37,757 bases of DNA from Archaeoglobi archaeon (GTDB lineage: Archaea > Halobacteriota > Archaeoglobi > Archaeoglobales > Archaeoglobaceae). Position numbers and translations under genes: made by a program. Positions 18,966 through 27,174 of the stretch are shown here, in pieces; the first letter of the stretch is position 1, and each line of letters begins with the position of its first letter. The notes beneath the pieces are model-generated. The model saw only the letters and a program-made list of their open reading frames with translations. It was not told where the DNA came from and searched no databases. Where the stretch lies: assembly GCA_004347865.1 (NCBI GenBank), contig QNUZ01000002.1:1-37757 (forward strand). Reading direction: 5' to 3'.

Positions 18966-20038
18966 ACTTCTCTAATCGCATTGCCCAAATGCGATCTAAC
19001 AATCCTTCTTCTTCCAAGAACGCTGACATGCGCCCCCTCCTCGTTTATAGCCCTTGTGTATCCGAGTTCCCTGAGCCTGGTCATTGTTCTTTCTCCTGAA
19101 GACACTCCGACGGAGTAATCGAATTTTTTCGGATTTAAGGCCTGCGGTATCCCCAGAATGACCGCTGAATGGCAATCGAATTCCTCGGAAAGTTCCAGTG
19201 CTTTTTCTGCCGAGTAGGCGTACTCGTCAAGGGAACCGCTGAATCTGTCGATTTCGATTCCATTCTCTTTTAGTTCATTTGAAATGTTCTTGGCATCTTC
19301 CCGAACCTTTGGCAACCCCCTGTCATCTTCGAGGTTCGCAATAACGGCAAATTCACCGCCAAGCTGATTTTTTGCGGAATTTATTGCGAGTATGATGTCC
19401 GCGTAAAGGTATGCGGTTTCTTTTTTTGCATTCAGGATAACTAGCAACCCCTCTTTCAGCTTCTCGACGAGTTCTTTTGCAACCTTCCCGAAGTCATCAC
19501 CCTCGCTTGGGGCTATGTAGCCGGGAATCGCAACTCCGCGCTCTCTCTCAACTTTGCTTGCCATCCTTAGGATTCTGATCTGCCTTTCAAGCTCTATGCT
19601 GTCAATTATACCGCATTTGAACGCAGATTCCAGAATTCTAATCGCTCCCTCGGTGTTATCTCCGCATCCGGAAACATTCGCGCAGACAACCTTCGCAGGA
19701 AGCTTTGCTTCTGAAACCTCTGCTTCCAGATCCTCGCCTATTATGGTCGTACAGCAGGTTCCGACAACTCCGATTATCTCCGGTCTGAAGTCGCTGTAAA
19801 CAGCTTCGAGCACCTCCAAAAGCTTCTGCTTACCTCCGAGAACAACGTCGAAGTCGTTCATTGAAGTGGTAAAGATCTTGACGCCATCTTTCTCCAGAAG
19901 TCTCAGGGCTCTGAAATTGCATCCAGGGGGTCCGTGCAAAACGATGTGCCTGCAGTTGATGTCTCTAAGTGTGTAAAGCGCTGCGGCTATTGGATTTGGT
20001 CGCGGATGGACTGCGTAAGGCAGACTTTTAAGCCTCAT
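18947..20038 (-). CDS. cfbD: NifD-like Ni-sirohydrochlorin a,c-diamide reductive cyclase component (CfbD)
   Basis: 'HPRPNPIAAALYTLRDINCRHIVLHGPPGCNFRALRLLEKDGVKIFTTSMNDFDVVLGG', 'GVVGTCCTTIIGEDLEAEV'. Confidence 0.92.
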   Translation of the reverse strand: MRLKSLPYAVHPRPNPIAAALYTLRDINCRHIVLHGPPGCNFRALRLLEKDGVKIFTTSMNDFDVVLGGKQKLLEVLEAVYSDFRPEIIGVVGTCCTTIIGEDLEAEVSEAKLPAKVVCANVSGCGDNTEGAIRILESAFKCGIIDSIELERQIRILRMASKVERERGVAIPGYIAPSEGDDFGKVAKELVEKLKEGLLVILNAKKETAYLYADIILAINSAKNQLGGEFAVIANLEDDRGLPKVREDAKNISNELKENGIEIDRFSGSLDEYAYSAEKALELSEEFDCHSAVILGIPQALNPKKFDYSVGVSSGERTMTRLRELGYTRAINEEGAHVSVLGRRRIVRSHLGNAIREVCGSRE

Positions 20039-21407
20039 TGCTGAAAAATAGAATTAGGGGATTATTAAACCTTGCTGAAAGCCTTTCTACCTCATTTTTA
20101 CTTAAATTTTCAACGAATTCCCCCTGGATTCCCAGCTCTGCAAGCCTTCTGCCGAGCGCTCCGGAAAGAATTATGAGGTCTATATCCCTCTTCTTCAGTT
20201 CTTCGCCAAGTCTTGGCGTGTCGATAATTTCGCAGGTAGCCCTTTCCGAGCCGGAAAAAACCGCCACGATCCCGTCGGCCTTAACGCCTTTGAGAGATTG
20301 CGCCTCATCTATCGCGCTCAGCATTGCGGTAACGTTAACTCCGCGGTTTGAGCAGTTGACAAAAATACCCCTTTCCGTTTTCTCTGCCAGAGCCCTACCT
20401 TTGACTCCTTTAAAGCTCTCAATAGACTTGCACGCCTCCTCAACTTCCAGCCCCAATGAGGCAGCGGCAGTAAGAGCTCCAAGCGCGTTTAGAATCTGAA
20501 ATCTTCCAAAAAGATTCTGCTGGAGCTTGAAACCGAATTGGCAATTTACTTCTCCTCCCGATACTGTGTAAAGGTGCTCAATAACCCCCTCAACTTTTTC
20601 TCCTATTCTCTTCACCTTTACTTCCTGCCCACTTTCGATTCCGTAAACGTTGGATCTACCAAAAAATACGTGAGCGAATCTTCTTGCGATGTTGTCTCCG
20701 TTCAGCACTAAGATTCCGTTTTTCATGTTTATCGCCATCTGGAGCTTGCTGTTAAATGCGTTCCTGAAGAAGGATGCCCTGTAGTTCTCGTAGATTCCGG
20801 TAAGAACCCCTATGTCTCCGGCCCCAGTCCCGCCGAGTGAAATCTCGAATACTGCGTAGTCAAGATCGTAATTTTCTGAAAGCCTGAAGGCCTTGAGCAC
20901 GTTGGCGGGTGTTATGCTCAGCCCCTTTCTTAGCAAAAATTCTCCAGAATCCTTTAAAATCCTCGTACTCAGGCTGTCATGGATCAGGACCGTTCCGCCA
21001 GAATCACAAATGATCTTTGCTAAAATGTTTGCAGTGGTCGTCTTTCCGTTTGTTCCTGTTATCTCGACTATCTTTAAAGAACCCTTTATTTCCGAAACTA
21101 TGATACCTACAGCCCTTGAATGGCTAATGACCGGCACTCCAAGCTCTAAAGCGTAACTGAATAGCTTCATGGTTGGGTCGGCATGCTGGACGATGATTGC
21201 ATCGTATTCCTCAACCTTCAGATCCTTTTCGTCGGAGAATACTTTAATCCCTCTTGAGTTCAGAAAATCGATTTCTTCTTTCTTCAGCGTCCTGTGATTG
21301 TCGAGTGCATGCACTTCACAGCCCCTTTTAAGCAGTTCCTCGCATAAGACTTTTCCTCCATGCGTCATGTCGACTACAAGGGCTTTGCAGTCTGTCAGCG
21401 GCCGCAT
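20028..21407 (-). CDS. cfbE: Mur-ligase-like coenzyme F430 synthetase
   Basis: 'VEITGTNGKTTTANILAKII', 'FEISLGGTGAGDIGVLTGI', 'SFKGVKGRALAEKTERGIFVNCSNRGVN'; operonic with cfbD and cfbB. Confidence 0.9.
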   Translation of the reverse strand: MRPLTDCKALVVDMTHGGKVLCEELLKRGCEVHALDNHRTLKKEEIDFLNSRGIKVFSDEKDLKVEEYDAIIVQHADPTMKLFSYALELGVPVISHSRAVGIIVSEIKGSLKIVEITGTNGKTTTANILAKIICDSGGTVLIHDSLSTRILKDSGEFLLRKGLSITPANVLKAFRLSENYDLDYAVFEISLGGTGAGDIGVLTGIYENYRASFFRNAFNSKLQMAINMKNGILVLNGDNIARRFAHVFFGRSNVYGIESGQEVKVKRIGEKVEGVIEHLYTVSGGEVNCQFGFKLQQNLFGRFQILNALGALTAAASLGLEVEEACKSIESFKGVKGRALAEKTERGIFVNCSNRGVNVTAMLSAIDEAQSLKGVKADGIVAVFSGSERATCEIIDTPRLGEELKKRDIDLIILSGALGRRLAELGIQGEFVENLSKNEVERLSARFNNPLILFFSNEA

Positions 21408-21443
21408 GAAAAGAATGGGGAATATGCGATAAAAGACTTCTGA

Positions 21444-22190
21444 TCAGCTCTGGATTAGCCTGAATATTTTTGCTCTCAGGTCTATGAATTCCTTTGAGAA
21501 TCTGTCTCTGGGTCTCTCCATTTTGACCTCTGCAAGATCGAGGAGCTTTGCAGGTCTCTTGGAGAGAACAACGATTCTGTCCGCCATGTAAACAGCTTCC
21601 TCTATGTTGTGGGTCACGTATATGATTGTTTTTTTCGTTTCACTCCATATCCGAACAAGTTCTGATTGCATTACGTTTCTTGTCTGGGCATCGAGAGCGC
21701 TCAGCGGCTCATCCATCAAAAGTATCTCGGGCTCACAGACTAAGGCTCTTGCAAGGGCAACACGCTGTCTCATGCCTCCAGAAAGCTCATGAGGATAGGA
21801 TCTCTCAAAACCTTCCAGCCCCACAAGCTTTATGAACCTATTAGCCTTTTCTAATGCCTCCTTTTTTGGTATATTCCGAATTTCAAGCCCGAAGAGAATG
21901 TTTCCAATTACATTTCTCCAGGGGAACAGTGCGTAGTCCTGAAATACCATCGCCCTGTCCTGCCCGGGCCCCTTTATGGGCTTTCCTCTGAGAAGAACCT
22001 CTCCTTCATCCTGCTTTTCCAGGCCGGCAATTATCCTGAGCAGAGTAGTTTTTCCGCAACCGCTCGGACCGACAATGCCTATAAATTCCCCTGCCCTGAC
22101 GTCAAAGCTGATACCATCGAGTACCAATAGCTTCTTTCCTTCGCTGTTGAACCATTTCCGAACGTCTTTGATCTGCAGGATTTCACTCAA
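21444..22190 (-). CDS. ABC transporter ATP-binding protein, SsuB/TauB type
   Basis: 'GIVGPSGCGKTTLLRIIAGL', 'RAMVFQDYALFPWRNVIGNI', 'ELSGGMRQRVALARALVCEPEILLMDEPLSALDAQTR'. Confidence 0.93.
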   Translation of the reverse strand: MSEILQIKDVRKWFNSEGKKLLVLDGISFDVRAGEFIGIVGPSGCGKTTLLRIIAGLEKQDEGEVLLRGKPIKGPGQDRAMVFQDYALFPWRNVIGNILFGLEIRNIPKKEALEKANRFIKLVGLEGFERSYPHELSGGMRQRVALARALVCEPEILLMDEPLSALDAQTRNVMQSELVRIWSETKKTIIYVTHNIEEAVYMADRIVVLSKRPAKLLDLAEVKMERPRDRFSKEFIDLRAKIFRLIQS

Positions 22191-22986
22191 CCACGAATCC
22201 CCTCCTCCATTTCAGAAGGCGGTTCTCCGTTCCCCTGTATAGCCTGTCAAGGATTAGCCCGATAATACCGATGGCCAGCATGTATGATATAACCACATCC
22301 GGAGAATGATAAAGCCTTGCAAGCTGTATTTTGTAACCCAAACCGTATTGAGACACTCCAAAAAGCTCTGCGGCAACCACGCACATCCAGGCTACGCCGG
22401 AGCCAACCCTCAAGCCGTTAAAGAATGCTGGCATCGAAGCCGGAATTATCACCTTCTTCAGCAATATGGCTGTTTTCGTTGCTCCGAGTGTCATCGCTGC
22501 TTCTACGTATTTTTTCTCAACCGAAGAGACGCCGTACATAGTATTAAGAAGGATCGGAAATACGGCTCCTATGAATATGATGAATGCTGCGGCTGTATGC
22601 GTTAGCTTCAACAGAAGGATCGCTATAGGGATCCAGGCTATTGGCGGGATGGGTCTGATGAGCTCTATGACTGGATAGAGAAACTTCTCAACCTTCTTTG
22701 ACCATCCAGCAATGAGCCCCAAGGAAAAACCGATGAGGATTGCAATAGAAAAGCCGTAAAGGTAGTGGTAAAGGCTATAAAGCATGTCCAAAGGCATGGA
22801 AAAGCCCGTTTCGGCGAATTTTGGATCTCCGATGACCAGCTGAACAAAAGTTACCAGAACCTTTGAGGGCGGAGACAAAATGAAAGGATTTTTAACAAAT
22901 ATCCAGTAATATGCTTCCCATAGGGCCAAAAAAAGCCCAATTGAGGCAAAGAAAATAAAAAAGTCTTTTACTCTTTCGAGCCTCAT
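22183..22986 (-). CDS. ABC transporter permease, SsuC/TauC type
   Basis: 'LIRPIPPIAWIPIAILLLKLTHTAAAFIIFIGAVFPILLNTMYGV', 'EAAMTLGATKTAILLKKVIIPASMPAFFNGLRVGSGVAWMCVVAAE'. Confidence 0.93.
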   Translation of the reverse strand: MRLERVKDFFIFFASIGLFLALWEAYYWIFVKNPFILSPPSKVLVTFVQLVIGDPKFAETGFSMPLDMLYSLYHYLYGFSIAILIGFSLGLIAGWSKKVEKFLYPVIELIRPIPPIAWIPIAILLLKLTHTAAAFIIFIGAVFPILLNTMYGVSSVEKKYVEAAMTLGATKTAILLKKVIIPASMPAFFNGLRVGSGVAWMCVVAAELFGVSQYGLGYKIQLARLYHSPDVVISYMLAIGIIGLILDRLYRGTENRLLKWRRGFVVE

Positions 22987-24014
22987 TTCAAACCCAACTC
23001 GGATTTAATCTTGGGCACCAGTTTCAATGCCTCCTCGTAAAGGCTGGAATCAACGACTTCGGAAGGATTGACCCTAACAGGATTTCCTGAAGCATCCTTC
23101 GTGATCTTGAGCTGGAACTGGGCGTCGCAGAGCATATCAAGCCCTTTTATCCAATCTTCGTTTCTCGGATCTGTCTGAAGATTCGTCGTTCCGGGGAACA
23201 TATCTGCAACACTCTCGTTGATGTTCAGCCACTTTATAAGAATTGCTTTTATTTCTCCCTTGTTTTTCGGATCTTTCGCGTATTCGCTCGCAATTATATG
23301 CAATGCGAGGAACTTTACTGCAAGCTCTCTGTTCTCCCTCATGAAATCTCCACGCATTAAGACCACGCAGCAAGGATGGCTGGGAACGAGCTGTGAAGAG
23401 TTAACCACGATCTTGCCGTAACCTTCGATCTCAGCAACGTAAGGACTCGGGTCGGGGAAGAATCCGAAGTCGATAGCCCTGGCTTTGAGAGCTTCTCTGA
23501 TCTCTTCAGGTCCTCCGGATTTAACTTCAACCTTCGATACATCCACTCCGTTATCTTTAAGCCATTTCATCAGCACCGTGTGCTGAATGGAGCCGGGCGG
23601 ATAAGTCATAATCTTTTTACCCTCGAGCGACTTGGGGCCTGTATAATTAACCCCGGGCGCTGCGACTATGGAAGAGCCCTCGGTGTTTGCAACGGCAACT
23701 ATTTTTGCATCGAAACCCTTCGAAAGCAGCGAAAGCGGCGGGGCTGCGCCGACATAAGCTATTTGGTGTTCTTTGGCAGCGAAAGCATCCATTTGCGGTG
23801 GACCTGAAGGGAACGGGGTTGCAGAAATTTTCGCTCCGAGAACCTTCTCATCCCATCCCTTCTCTATTATTACGAAAAGCGCCGTATGGTGCCAGCTTGG
23901 CTGGTAACTAACTTTTATTTCATTCAGATTCTCCTGCGAAACGCAGAAGGCAAATGCTACTACCAGCGCAGAAACCGCGAGCAGCAAGTAGGTTCGCCCC
24001 CTCATTATTCTCAC
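22983..24014 (-). CDS. ABC transporter substrate-binding lipoprotein, SsuA/TauA/NMT1 type
   Basis: Lipobox-like 'VVAFAFCVSQ', 'VSYQPSWHHTALFVIIEKGW', 'HQIAYVGAAPPLSLLSKGFDAKIVAVANTEGSSIVA'. Confidence 0.88.
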   Translation of the reverse strand: MRIMRGRTYLLLAVSALVVAFAFCVSQENLNEIKVSYQPSWHHTALFVIIEKGWDEKVLGAKISATPFPSGPPQMDAFAAKEHQIAYVGAAPPLSLLSKGFDAKIVAVANTEGSSIVAAPGVNYTGPKSLEGKKIMTYPPGSIQHTVLMKWLKDNGVDVSKVEVKSGGPEEIREALKARAIDFGFFPDPSPYVAEIEGYGKIVVNSSQLVPSHPCCVVLMRGDFMRENRELAVKFLALHIIASEYAKDPKNKGEIKAILIKWLNINESVADMFPGTTNLQTDPRNEDWIKGLDMLCDAQFQLKITKDASGNPVRVNPSEVVDSSLYEEALKLVPKIKSELGLK

Positions 24015-24149
24015 CTCAGATATTCACCGAGTGATGCAACATTATAACTTTTTCCATTTTTGCCATACAGATATCCTAAATGAGAAAATTTTAAATTTCT
24101 GATTTCCTATTAATATCAATTTTTTTGGACATTTGGATTACTGAGCGCT

Positions 24150-24198
24150 TCTATGCCCTAAAGGGCGAAGCTTCCTTTAAGGGCGGTTCGGTTCCCTC
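24150..24198. mobile_element. Short IS200/IS605-like hairpin remnant
   Basis: GCCCTAAAGGGC (24155-24166) followed by GAAGCTTCCTTTAAGGGCGG; same [..CTAAAG..]-GAAGCTTCC layout as at 6.8-7.0 kb. Confidence 0.4.
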
Positions 24199-24228
24199 TA
24201 TATCTGTTCGAGGCCACTGTGCAAGAAA

Positions 24229-24501
24229 AATTGGATAAGCTTGCAGGATTTCAGAAAACCGGATTGGAAAAAATGGCTAGAATTCACTGCTGAGGAATTT
24301 GATGACTATGCGGAAAGAAATACTGGAAAAATTTCGATACCCTAACAGAACCAAGAAGCTTTTCGGTTTCTCCGGAAAATTCTAGGAAATAGCATAATGC
24401 TGCACACCTCGGGTACGTCTGGGAAGCCCAAGTACTATTTGTTGAGTGAGATCGCACTAAAAAATAATTGGATGCCAGGCATAAGTATTCTATTCTGGTG
24501 A
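24229..24501 (+). pseudogene. Fragment of an AMP-binding (adenylate-forming) enzyme, interrupted by a stop
   Basis: One frame reads KKNWISLQDFRKPDWKKWLEFTAEEFDDYAERNTGKISIP*QNQEAFRFLRKILGNSIMLHTSGTSGKPKYYLLSEIALKNNWMPGISILFW*; 'TSGTSGKPK' is the adenylate-forming P-loop signature. Confidence 0.55.
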
Positions 24502-24535
24502 GTATATTTCATTCTATAGCCTCTAAATTCCTAGA

Positions 24536-24564
24536 AAGGCAAAAATTTATTAGTTTGTTGCCTT
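24536..24564. promoter_or_regulatory. Inverted repeat AAGGCAA-N15-TTGCCTT flanking a TATA-like element upstream of the HTH regulator
   Basis: Perfect 7-bp arms; AATTTATTAG lies between the arms, 10 nt before the predicted GTG start at 24574. Confidence 0.5.
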
Positions 24565-24573
24565 AGTGCATGT

Positions 24574-25095
24574 GTGGATGTGAACAGCATGATCTCCTCC
24601 CTGATTCTGAATGAGAATTTTAGTGAGGAGTTGGAGAACATTGTAAAGAAAAGGTTGAGGATGAGCATTAAGGAGTTCGCTAAGGAGGCGGGAATTCCGC
24701 AAAGCACCCTTTACAAACTTCTTTCAGGGGAAAGAGAGCCAAATTTGAGCACTCTTAGAAGGATTGCCGAAACGATAGTCAGACTTACGAAGAGCTCCGA
24801 TGAATTCGTTGCAGTTATTGCCTCAAGATCTGCGCTGAATCAGCTTACAAGCTATGAGCTCGAGATCGAGGGTAAGAAGGTCAAAGTTAGGGAATATCCG
24901 GCCAACTCCTTTGAAGAAGCGGTCGTTTCTGCTGTTAGGGCAGAAAGAGATGGCGCGAAGGCAATAGTTTGCGCCCCAATCCTCAGCCCTGTGCTTGAAA
25001 AGATTCTTAATGTCCCTATTGTTACAATAATCCCTAGGAATGACCTTCTGGAGTCGATAAGAATTGCCGCAAAAAAAGGATTTTCAAGGGCTTAA
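24574..25095 (+). CDS. HTH (XRE/Cro-like) transcriptional regulator, COG1709-like
   Basis: 'MSIKEFAKEAGIPQSTLYKLLSGEREPNLSTLRRIAETIVRL' HTH followed by an archaeal C-terminal domain. Confidence 0.82.
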   Translation: MDVNSMISSLILNENFSEELENIVKKRLRMSIKEFAKEAGIPQSTLYKLLSGEREPNLSTLRRIAETIVRLTKSSDEFVAVIASRSALNQLTSYELEIEGKKVKVREYPANSFEEAVVSAVRAERDGAKAIVCAPILSPVLEKILNVPIVTIIPRNDLLESIRIAAKKGFSRA

Positions 25096-26849
25096 GCACC
25101 GCAACTTCCGCCCCTATTCATTTTCTCTATCATTCCCTCCTCTTCGCTTGCTGCTGTTACCTCTAAGGAGCAGGTAATCTTAAGCTCCAGTTCTTTGAGT
25201 CTCCTGATCATCTCCTCAGGCGTTCCTATTCCCTCAAGTTTTCCTTGGAGCATCAGAGCAACTCTGTCGCATGTGAGCTTTGTGAATTGCATGTCGTGAG
25301 ATATAATCAGTATAGTTGTCTTGAACTCTTCCCTGATTTTTTTGAGGGTTTTCGCAACTTCTACCTTCGTTACGGGATCCATCGTGCCTGAAGGCTCATC
25401 GAGTATCAGTATTCTTGGTTCTCTGATCATAACCTGTGCTAAAGCAACCCTGTGTCTCTGCCCTTCGCTGAGCTCATCGGGATATTTCATCAGTATCGCT
25501 TCTGCTTCAGCTTCGCTGAAACCTATCCCTGTTAGAATGTCTATCGCCCTGACTCTTGCAAATTCTGATGGTAGATCAAGGCTTATGCTGTCTGTAAGAT
25601 TGTCGAGAACGGTTCTGTGAGGATATAGGCTGTACTCCTGGTGTAGAATTCCGATGTAAGGCGTGGCTTTTCCTCTGCCCGAAATTCCAGGAGCTCTCAT
25701 ATCCACCCAATCGTCACCTATGCGTACATAGACTTCTCCACTTGTAACGTCAGCTATTCCGGCAATTATCCTTGACAGAGTGGTCTTCCCGGAACCGCTT
25801 GGCCCAAGGATCCCGAAGATTTCGCCCTCCTTAACTTCGAAAGATACGCCATCAACGGCTTTAACCACGCCCCTGCTCACGGAGTAATAGTATTTTTTAA
25901 CGTCTTTTAGCCTTAAAATTTCCTTTTCAAGCCTGATTTCAGTTCTAATCTCTTCTTCGCTTACCTGAGCCAGGAATTTCTGTATGAGTTCTTCTGGTCT
26001 GCCTTCGGCCAAAATCTCGCCCTTATGCAGCCACAAAACTCTGTCGGAGAGCTCTTTGACTACTTCGGGAATGTGGGAAGTCAGTATCATTGTTTTTCCG
26101 GCATTCTTTATGTACTTTCTCAGTGTCTCCAGTATTATTCTGGTGTTTTCTGGATCCAAGGTGCCTGTTGGCTCATCTGCCAGCAGTAGAACGGGATTTA
26201 TGGCAATCTGCCTGGCAAGGATAACTCTTTGCTTCTCTCCACCGCTCAGGTCTCTCGCAATTGTAAGAATTCGATGTCCTAGATTTACTGCCTTTAGAAG
26301 CTCCAAGGCTCTGTTTGCAACGTTGTTAGAATACTCTGCCTTTTCGAGTATGTCTCTTCTTGTAGTAGTTCCCACAGAAATCCTGCTTTCGGTTTCAGAG
26401 CTGATGATGGCCTCCATTACGTTCTCAAGAGCCGACTTTTCGCTGAAAAGGGCAAACGTTCTCTGGAGCATTATTCCAACTTTCTTCCTGATGGCCGAAG
26501 CAAGCTCCCTGTCTTCAAGCTTCCAGATATCTATTTCCCTTTTCTTAAGCCTTCCACCACATCTCGGGCAATTTTGGCCGTCTTTGCTCGGCGAATCCAC
26601 CCAGTAGCATTCGGGGCATACCGAGAGAATGTATATGACCCTCCCCTCGGTCGGCTCGTAGTCTTTATAACCCCTTATGAGATGAATAAGAACGGACTTC
26701 CCGCTACCGCTGATGCCAATAATGCCAAGGGTTTCTCCCTCCTTGATGCTCAGGTTGATGTTTCTGAGAGCAAAATTATCGCCAAACTTTTTTGAGACAC
26801 CCTCCAAGCGGATGATCTCTTCCGGCAATATTTCCACCTCCAATTCCAA
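25092..26849 (-). CDS. atwA: Methyl-coenzyme M reductase activation component A2 (double ABC ATPase)
   Basis: Two ABC cassettes ('GIIGISGSGKSVLIHLI' and 'GILGPSGSGKTTLSRIIAGI'), zinc-ribbon insert 'CPECYWVDSPSKDGQNCPRCGG' as in AtwA, and genomic context. Confidence 0.9.
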   Translation of the reverse strand: MELEVEILPEEIIRLEGVSKKFGDNFALRNINLSIKEGETLGIIGISGSGKSVLIHLIRGYKDYEPTEGRVIYILSVCPECYWVDSPSKDGQNCPRCGGRLKKREIDIWKLEDRELASAIRKKVGIMLQRTFALFSEKSALENVMEAIISSETESRISVGTTTRRDILEKAEYSNNVANRALELLKAVNLGHRILTIARDLSGGEKQRVILARQIAINPVLLLADEPTGTLDPENTRIILETLRKYIKNAGKTMILTSHIPEVVKELSDRVLWLHKGEILAEGRPEELIQKFLAQVSEEEIRTEIRLEKEILRLKDVKKYYYSVSRGVVKAVDGVSFEVKEGEIFGILGPSGSGKTTLSRIIAGIADVTSGEVYVRIGDDWVDMRAPGISGRGKATPYIGILHQEYSLYPHRTVLDNLTDSISLDLPSEFARVRAIDILTGIGFSEAEAEAILMKYPDELSEGQRHRVALAQVMIREPRILILDEPSGTMDPVTKVEVAKTLKKIREEFKTTILIISHDMQFTKLTCDRVALMLQGKLEGIGTPEEMIRRLKELELKITCSLEVTAASEEEGMIEKMNRGGSCGA

Positions 26850-26917
26850 AAGCTATTCCCCCGTGTATATTTATCCTTTGCTAAATTTTCCAAGACTTCA
26901 AAACGATTTGGAAGAAA

Positions 26918-27135
26918 CTGACCCCCTCCCGACTAAAGGCAAAATTCCTTAGGGCGTTCCCCACATCTTTTCGGAACCACATCTGCCATTTGCGAGGCAG
27001 ATGAGGTGGTCAGAGAGACCCGGATATGGGCTCCAACCGTTCCAGAGCCTCCTTCTCAATGTTTAGCATGGCTATACTGTCCTTGTCATCCTCCCATCCC
27101 CCTACTCTGAAGGGCGGGGCTTTTAGTTGTAAAAA
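26918..27135 (-). mobile_element. IS200/IS605-type remnant, about 0.2 kb, retaining both end-like sequences
   Basis: Minus strand begins ACAACTAAAAGCCCCGCCCTTCAGAG and ends CCTTTAGTCGGGAGGGGGTCAG; the RE-like end resembles the 6824-6857 sequence. Confidence 0.55.
26933..27087 (-). pseudogene. TnpB C-terminal remnant (frameshifted)
   Basis: Minus strand reads DKDSIAMLNIEKEALERLEPISGSL* and, in a shifted frame, SLTTSSASQMADVVPKRCGERPKEFCL*; DxDxxAxxNI plus a 'TAPQMxDVxPxR'-like tail match archaeal TnpB C-termini from memory. Confidence 0.6.
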
Positions 27136-27174
27136 TCGAATAAATTAAATACTGATCTGCCAAATGGTTCGTGC

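Noticed and set aside
21444-24014. Nickel transporter assignment for the ABC genes next to cfbEDB
   Set aside because: Permease and substrate-binding protein look like SsuC/SsuA rather than NikMQO/CbiMQO or NikA types.
25984-26607. 207-aa plus-strand ORF antisense to atwA
   Set aside because: Ser/Leu-rich shadow ORF across the ABC ATPase coding strand; no recognisable domain.
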